From contig DIWE01000036.1 in NCBI GenBank assembly GCA_002423435.1, positions 21,574 through 85,573 on the forward strand: a stretch of 64,000 bases of DNA, given 5' to 3'. The notes beneath the pieces are model-generated. The model was given only the letters and a program-made list of their open reading frames with translations. It was not told where the DNA came from and did no database searches. Numbering within the stretch: position 1 is the stretch's first letter; each line of letters starts with the position of its first letter. The position numbers and the translations under genes are program-made. The DNA comes from Clostridiales bacterium UBA6114. Lineage in GTDB: Bacteria > Bacillota > Clostridia > Oscillospirales > Butyricicoccaceae. This document shows, piece by piece, positions 60,529 through 64,000 of the stretch.

Positions 60529-60648
60529 TTACCAAAACCAGCCGCCGCAACAGCTGTTCCAACAGCCGCACCATGGACTGAACCAAAAGCTGCAGCATGT
60601 GGGAAAACAGCAGCATCTATTGAAGCGGCGCCGACAGCAACAACCCAT
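60529..60648 (-). CDS. Cysteine/tryptophan-rich small protein (39 aa)
   Basis: Starts at ATG 60648 with AGGAG exactly 7 nt upstream, ends at TAA (60531-60529), and is followed within 11 nt by a strong terminator. That gives three independent signs of a real gene despite its size. The product has 12 Cys (3-5, 12-14, 18, 19, 27, 29, 33, 34) and five Trp (22, 26, 30, 37, 39). It begins MGCCCRRRFNRCCC and ends CCGGWFW. There is no signal peptide. Upstream, CATATTGTA on the same strand resembles a sigma-K -10 box with CACA 15 nt before it. A coat, metal-binding or disulfide-rich peptide is conceivable; no family recognised. Confidence 0.7.
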   Translation of the reverse strand: MGCCCRRRFNRCCCFPTCCSFWFSPWCGCWNSCCGGWFW

Positions 60649-60838
60649 ATAAATGCTCCTAAAATTTCGTAGGGCGGTAAAATGCTCCCCCAATTCTACA
60701 ATATGCGGAGAAAATCGATCTGTGACGAATGGGTGCCCCGGATAATTTGGCCACGGCGAAAAAAATCATCGCGCAACAGCCGTAAAAGCCCTTTTGGGGG
60801 AGTTGCGGGAAGCCTTTGCGGGTTTTCTGCCGTGCCTT

Positions 60839-61327
60839 TCAAACGCTTTTATAAAATACGATCGTGTCGATATATTTGCTGTCGTGCCCCAAAAAGCCGT
60901 TCGGAATTATGCCGATTTCGCAAAATCCGAGCTTTTTGTAGAGGGCGACGGCCGTTTTGTTGGTCGCGACGACCGCGTTAAACTGCAGCGCGATAAAGCC
61001 GTGCTCCTTTGTCTTTTCAAGCGAGTCGAGCACAAGCGCTTTTCCGACGCCGAGTCCTCTTGCGCGTCTGCTCACCCCGTAGGAGGCGTTTGCGATATGG
61101 GAACAGCGGCCGACGTTGTTCGGGTGCAGTATGTAAAAACCCAAAATCTCGCCGTCGTCGCCGCAGGCGCAGGTAACCTCGGTCTGCGACGACAGCATCG
61201 CTTTTGCCGTGTCCTCCGTAAAGGGGGTGTCCCACGGGAAGCTGTCGTCAAATCCGACGATGTCGTTGATGATCCGGATCAGCGGTTTTAAGTCCTTGTC
61301 CTCATACTTTCTGATCGTAAGTTCCAT
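60839..61327 (-). CDS. GNAT-family N-acetyltransferase
   Basis: 162 aa from ATG 61327 (AAGGAG 6 nt upstream). The GNAT core is clear: MELTIRKYEDKDLKPLIRIIN, GFYILHPNNVGRCSHIANASYGV, acetyl-CoA loop RRARGLGVGKALVLDSLEKT, and ATNKTAVALYKKLGFCEIG. The R-x-x-G-L-G variant of the usual Q-x-x-G-x-G is conservative. It resembles phosphinothricin/L-amino-acid acetyltransferases, but the acceptor is unknown. Third gene of a leftward set with the XRE regulator and membrane protein. Confidence 0.9.
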   Translation of the reverse strand: MELTIRKYEDKDLKPLIRIINDIVGFDDSFPWDTPFTEDTAKAMLSSQTEVTCACGDDGEILGFYILHPNNVGRCSHIANASYGVSRRARGLGVGKALVLDSLEKTKEHGFIALQFNAVVATNKTAVALYKKLGFCEIGIIPNGFLGHDSKYIDTIVFYKSV

Positions 61328-61362
61328 TTTGTTCTCCTTATATATAATAAATAAGAATGATT

Positions 61363-61806
61363 TTAATCGCCGTCTTTTTTGTCTCTGATCCGTTTGATTA
61401 CAAAGGCGAGCAAGGCGACAACCAAAAACCCCCAGCTCACCACAAATAAAACGACGGCGCCGCCGTCCGCAGGAGCCTCCGCCGCATTCGGCGCTTTGCG
61501 CATCACAAGATTGGCAAGGATCATTGCCGCCGCCATGCTGAACGCAAGGACCAGGGCAGTCTTCGAGGCGCCCGACCTTACGCTTTGGTTCGGCGCGAGA
61601 AACGAGCCCGCCAATATGGATCGGACGACAAAAATGCCGCAGCAGCACACGGCGATGAGAAATACATTGGTCGGATAGGCGACCCATCGGACTCCAAGGG
61701 TATACAAAACATTATCCGCCATCAGTAAAATTACAAGCAGTAAAAAGGACTGGTTCCCGATCCGGTCCCGCTTTTTTTCCTGCATCTCGTCAAAATTCGG
61801 TTTCAT
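61363..61806 (-). CDS. Membrane protein of unknown function next to XRE regulator
   Basis: 147 aa with four helices: FLLLVILLMADNVLYTLGV, NVFLIAVCCCGIFVVRSIL, TALVLAFSMAAAMILANLV, VVLFVVSWGFLVVALLAFV; charged ends (KPNFDEMQEKKRDRIGNQ, KRIRDKKDGD). The ATG directly follows the regulator stop (TAA-ATG), with GGAGG 8 nt upstream inside the regulator gene. It has the same gene partnership as 38325-38657, although the sequences are not evidently related. Confidence 0.8.
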   Translation of the reverse strand: MKPNFDEMQEKKRDRIGNQSFLLLVILLMADNVLYTLGVRWVAYPTNVFLIAVCCCGIFVVRSILAGSFLAPNQSVRSGASKTALVLAFSMAAAMILANLVMRKAPNAAEAPADGGAVVLFVVSWGFLVVALLAFVIKRIRDKKDGD

Positions 61807-62007
61807 TTAAATTTCCTCCCAAAACAGCTCGTCAAGCGTTTTTCCAAGAACTCTGCAAATTGCGGTGCAAAGCCTGATTGTCGGGTTGTAGTCGCCGTTT
61901 TCAATCGCATTGATCGTCTGGCGCGTCACGTGCACAGCCTCGGCGAGCTCCTTCTGCGACATGTCAAGCGCGGCTCTGGCCGATTTCAATTTCAGATTTT
62001 TTCCCAT
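61807..62007 (-). CDS. XRE-family HTH regulator, small (66 aa)
   Basis: NLKLKSARAALDMSQKELAEAVHVTRQTINAIENGDYNPTIR and a LGKTLDELFWEE tail: the compact YozG/YgzD-like Cro/C1 regulator. Start ATG 62007 has GAGGAG 7 nt upstream. Paralogue of 38132-38335 (shared RQTINAIEN, TxDELF). First gene of its set; its promoter carries two identical 12-bp repeats. Confidence 0.92.
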   Translation of the reverse strand: MGKNLKLKSARAALDMSQKELAEAVHVTRQTINAIENGDYNPTIRLCTAICRVLGKTLDELFWEEI

Positions 62008-62041
62008 TCCCTCACTCCTCGCGTCTGCAGGGCACATTTTG

Positions 62042-62083
62042 ATATTACTATATATATTACATTATGTCAAGTATATATTACAT
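62042..62083 (-). promoter_or_regulatory. Promoter and repeated operator of the XRE set
   Basis: Minus strand: TTGACA (62070-62065), 17-nt spacer, TAATAT (62047-62042). Identical 12-mers TATATATTACAT at 62051-62062 and 62072-62083 lie 21 bp apart (two helical turns) around the -35. Confidence 0.65.
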
Positions 62084-62093
62084 ATATTAAAAG

Positions 62094-62127
62094 AAAACAG
62101 ACATCCTTTTTCCGGGATGTCTGTTTT
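62094..62127 (-). terminator. Glutamine synthetase terminator
   Basis: AAAACAGACATCC/GGATGTCTGTTTT, 13-bp perfect stem and 8-nt loop; TTCTTTT follows on the minus strand. A second small hairpin GGGGTAC/GTACCCC lies at 62142-62158. Confidence 0.8.
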
Positions 62128-62169
62128 GGGTTAAATATCATGGGGTACCCTGTACCCCCTTTATAGATA

Positions 62170-64000
62170 TTACACGTTGAAGAGAAGCTCGCTGTAAGTA
62201 GGATACGGCCAGTATTTTTCCCCGACCAGCGCTTCGATTTCGTCGGCGACCGCACGCAGCTCCTGCATCGAGAGGAGCACGACGTCCCTGTAGTACTGCG
62301 CCTGCGCCAGTATTCCCTCGGGGTCCTTCGCGCCCAGCAGGGCAAGCTCCAGCTTTTCGGTCTTTTTGTAAAGATTGTCTGTAAGCGAGGAGAGCTTTTC
62401 GACCAGGCTCCTTTCGACCAGGCAGGGGGCGTCGGAGATAAACTGCTTCTTTGAAAGCGCGGTCTCGCTCAAGTCCTTGATATACGCGCAGGTGGAGGGG
62501 AGGATATTCCTTTTGATCATCTCAACCATCGCGAGGGCTTCGATGTTTAAGGTCTTGCAGTATCCGTCGAGGATGATTTCATACCTTGAGTGCATTTCCG
62601 CCTCGGTCAGGATTCCATGCTTTGCAAACACTGCGACATTCTTCTCGGCGATGAAATACGGAAGCGCGTCGACGGTCGTCTTCAAGTTTAAGAGGCCTCT
62701 TTTTTCCGCTTCCTTGACCCATTCCTCCGCGTAGTTGTTCCCGTTAAATATGATCCTCTTGTGCTCGGAAATGGTGGATTTGATCAGGTCGTTGAGCGCT
62801 TTCGTAAAGTCGCCGGCAGACTCAAGAATGTCGGCGAACTTTGAAAGCTCCTCGGCGACGATGGTGTTTAAGACAAAGTTCGGGCCCGCGATCGAAAGGG
62901 CGGAGCCGGGCATACGGAATTCAAATTTATTGCCGGTGAAGGCGAACGGAGAGGTGCGGTTTCTATCGGTGGTGTCCTTGAAGAAATGCGGAAGCATGTC
63001 GACGCCGACCTTCATGACCACTTTATCCTTCTGGCTGTACGGGGTACCCGTTTCAATGGACTCCAAAACGGCCTCGAGCTCTTCGCCGACGAACACGGAA
63101 ACGATTGCCGGCGGAGCCTCATTCGCGCCCAGACGGTGGTCGTTTCCGGCGGTTGCAACCGAAACCCTGAGAAGATCCTGGTATTCGTCCACCGCTTTGA
63201 TGACGGCGGCGAGGAAGGTCAGAAACTGCGCGTTTTCGATCGGCGAGTCGCCGGGCTCAAGAAGGTTTAAGCCGGTGTTTGTCGACATCGACCAGTTGTT
63301 GTGTTTTCCGCTGCCGTTGACGCCCGCGAACGGTTTTTCGTGAAGCAGGCAGACGAGGCCGTGGCGGGCCGCAACCTTTTTCATCATATCCATCGTCAGC
63401 TGGTTGTGGTCGGTCGCGATGTTGGAGGTAGAAAAGATGGGCGCGAGCTCATGCTGGGCGGGCGCAACCTCGTTGTGCTCGGTTTTGGCGAGAATGCCGA
63501 GCTTCCACAATTCCTCGTTTAAGTCCTGCATAAAGGCGGCGATGCGCGGCTTTATGGTTCCGAAGTAATGATCCTCAAGCTCCTGGCCCTTCGGGGGCTT
63601 TGAGCCGAACAGCGTTCTGCCGCAGAGGATCAGATCCTTGCGTTTATTGTAAAGATCCTTGTCGATTAAAAAGTATTCCTGCTCGGGGCCGACCGTCGTG
63701 GTCACCCTGGTCGTGGTGTCGTTTCCGAAAAGCTTTAAGATGCGGACCGCCTGTTTGCTCAAGGCGTCCATGGAGCGCAGGAGGGGGGTTTTCTTATCGA
63801 GCGCTTCTCCGCCGTAAGAGCAGAAAACGGTCGGTATGTAAAGGATATTTCCTTTGATAAACGCGTACGAAGTCGGATCCCACGCGGTATAGCCTCTCGC
63901 TTCAAAGGTCGCACGCAGGCCGCCGGACGGGAACGAGGAGGCGTCGGGCTCGCCCTTGATCAATTCTTTTCCCGAAAATTCCATAATAATTTTGCCGTCG
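62170..64000 (-). CDS. glnN: Glutamine synthetase type III, N-terminus cut by window edge
   Basis: ATP-dependent ammonia assimilation (glutamate to glutamine). The frame continues past the right edge; the first Met inside (63984) is internal, since the family has about 90 residues before IMEFSGKELIKGEPDASSFPSGGLRATFEARGYTAWDP. GSIII marks: VGPEQEYFLID, NEVAPAQHELAPIFS, HEKPFAGVNGSGKHNNWS, GNDHRLGANEAPPAI, NRTSPFAFTGNKFEFRMPGS. About 610 of an expected 700 residues are present. Its closeness to a nitrogen-compound importer may be chance. Confidence 0.95.
   Translation of the reverse strand, partial: DGKIIMEFSGKELIKGEPDASSFPSGGLRATFEARGYTAWDPTSYAFIKGNILYIPTVFCSYGGEALDKKTPLLRSMDALSKQAVRILKLFGNDTTTRVTTTVGPEQEYFLIDKDLYNKRKDLILCGRTLFGSKPPKGQELEDHYFGTIKPRIAAFMQDLNEELWKLGILAKTEHNEVAPAQHELAPIFSTSNIATDHNQLTMDMMKKVAARHGLVCLLHEKPFAGVNGSGKHNNWSMSTNTGLNLLEPGDSPIENAQFLTFLAAVIKAVDEYQDLLRVSVATAGNDHRLGANEAPPAIVSVFVGEELEAVLESIETGTPYSQKDKVVMKVGVDMLPHFFKDTTDRNRTSPFAFTGNKFEFRMPGSALSIAGPNFVLNTIVAEELSKFADILESAGDFTKALNDLIKSTISEHKRIIFNGNNYAEEWVKEAEKRGLLNLKTTVDALPYFIAEKNVAVFAKHGILTEAEMHSRYEIILDGYCKTLNIEALAMVEMIKRNILPSTCAYIKDLSETALSKKQFISDAPCLVERSLVEKLSSLTDNLYKKTEKLELALLGAKDPEGILAQAQYYRDVVLLSMQELRAVADEIEALVGEKYWPYPTYSELLFNV

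Overview
The window reads as the chromosome of an anaerobic, endospore-forming member of the Clostridia, probably in or near Oscillospirales. The support is a YpeB germination protein, many GGAGG ribosome sites with frequent TTG/GTG starts, TTGACA/TATAAT promoters, type III glutamine synthetase, CBO0543- and DUF6385-type proteins, a glycyl radical enzyme and a GC-rich coding / AT-rich intergenic contrast. The exact genus is not determined. Both ends cut a gene: a GHL10-amidase fusion on the left and a type III glutamine synthetase on the right.

Layout. 1-17 kb is mostly housekeeping: wall hydrolase, pyridoxal-type kinase, rarA, glyA, nth, a 2-hydroxyacid dehydrogenase, a phosphodiesterase, a three-gene set of small unknown proteins, then a leftward operon (aminotransferase, trpS, polyprenyl-phosphate GlcNAc-1-P transferase, UDP-GlcNAc 2-epimerase, exported protein), and ypeB. 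17-28.5 kb is a leftward catabolic block: an oppDFC-type peptide importer, M19-like and M24-like hydrolases that have both lost metal ligands, a UroD/MtaA-like protein, an L-cysteine desulfidase and an RpiR regulator. A 269-bp element made of seven consecutive hairpins with 32-bp inverted ends lies inside this block. 29-41 kb holds accessory genes: two DUF6385 paralogues, two CBO0543 membrane proteins, a NAGPA-type phosphodiester glycosidase, an ABC-2 exporter, a PadR/permease-prefix pair separated by a tandem 132-bp repeat, an XRE/membrane pair, an orphan lipoprotein and a nucleotide-sugar-type epimerase.

41.4-54 kb starts with divergent tRNA-Ala and tRNA-Val genes. It continues as a long rightward operon: TRAP transporter, glycyl-radical activase, glycyl radical enzyme, acylating aldehyde dehydrogenase, 4-hydroxy-2-oxoacid aldolase, four-carbon-acid-sugar-type kinase and iron alcohol dehydrogenase. 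I know of no described pathway with this combination, and it is the best candidate here for an undescribed system. A third copy of the 132-bp repeat supplies the ribosome-binding site of the glycyl radical enzyme.

54-64 kb holds a NitT/TauT-type ABC importer preceded by a roughly 330-nt leader with three terminator-like hairpins and a branched structure, an isochorismatase-family amidohydrolase and an MFS exporter. After these come a 39-residue Cys/Trp-rich peptide gene, an acetyltransferase, a second XRE/membrane pair and glutamine synthetase III. No CRISPR array, rRNA, integrase or recognisable insertion-sequence transposase was seen.
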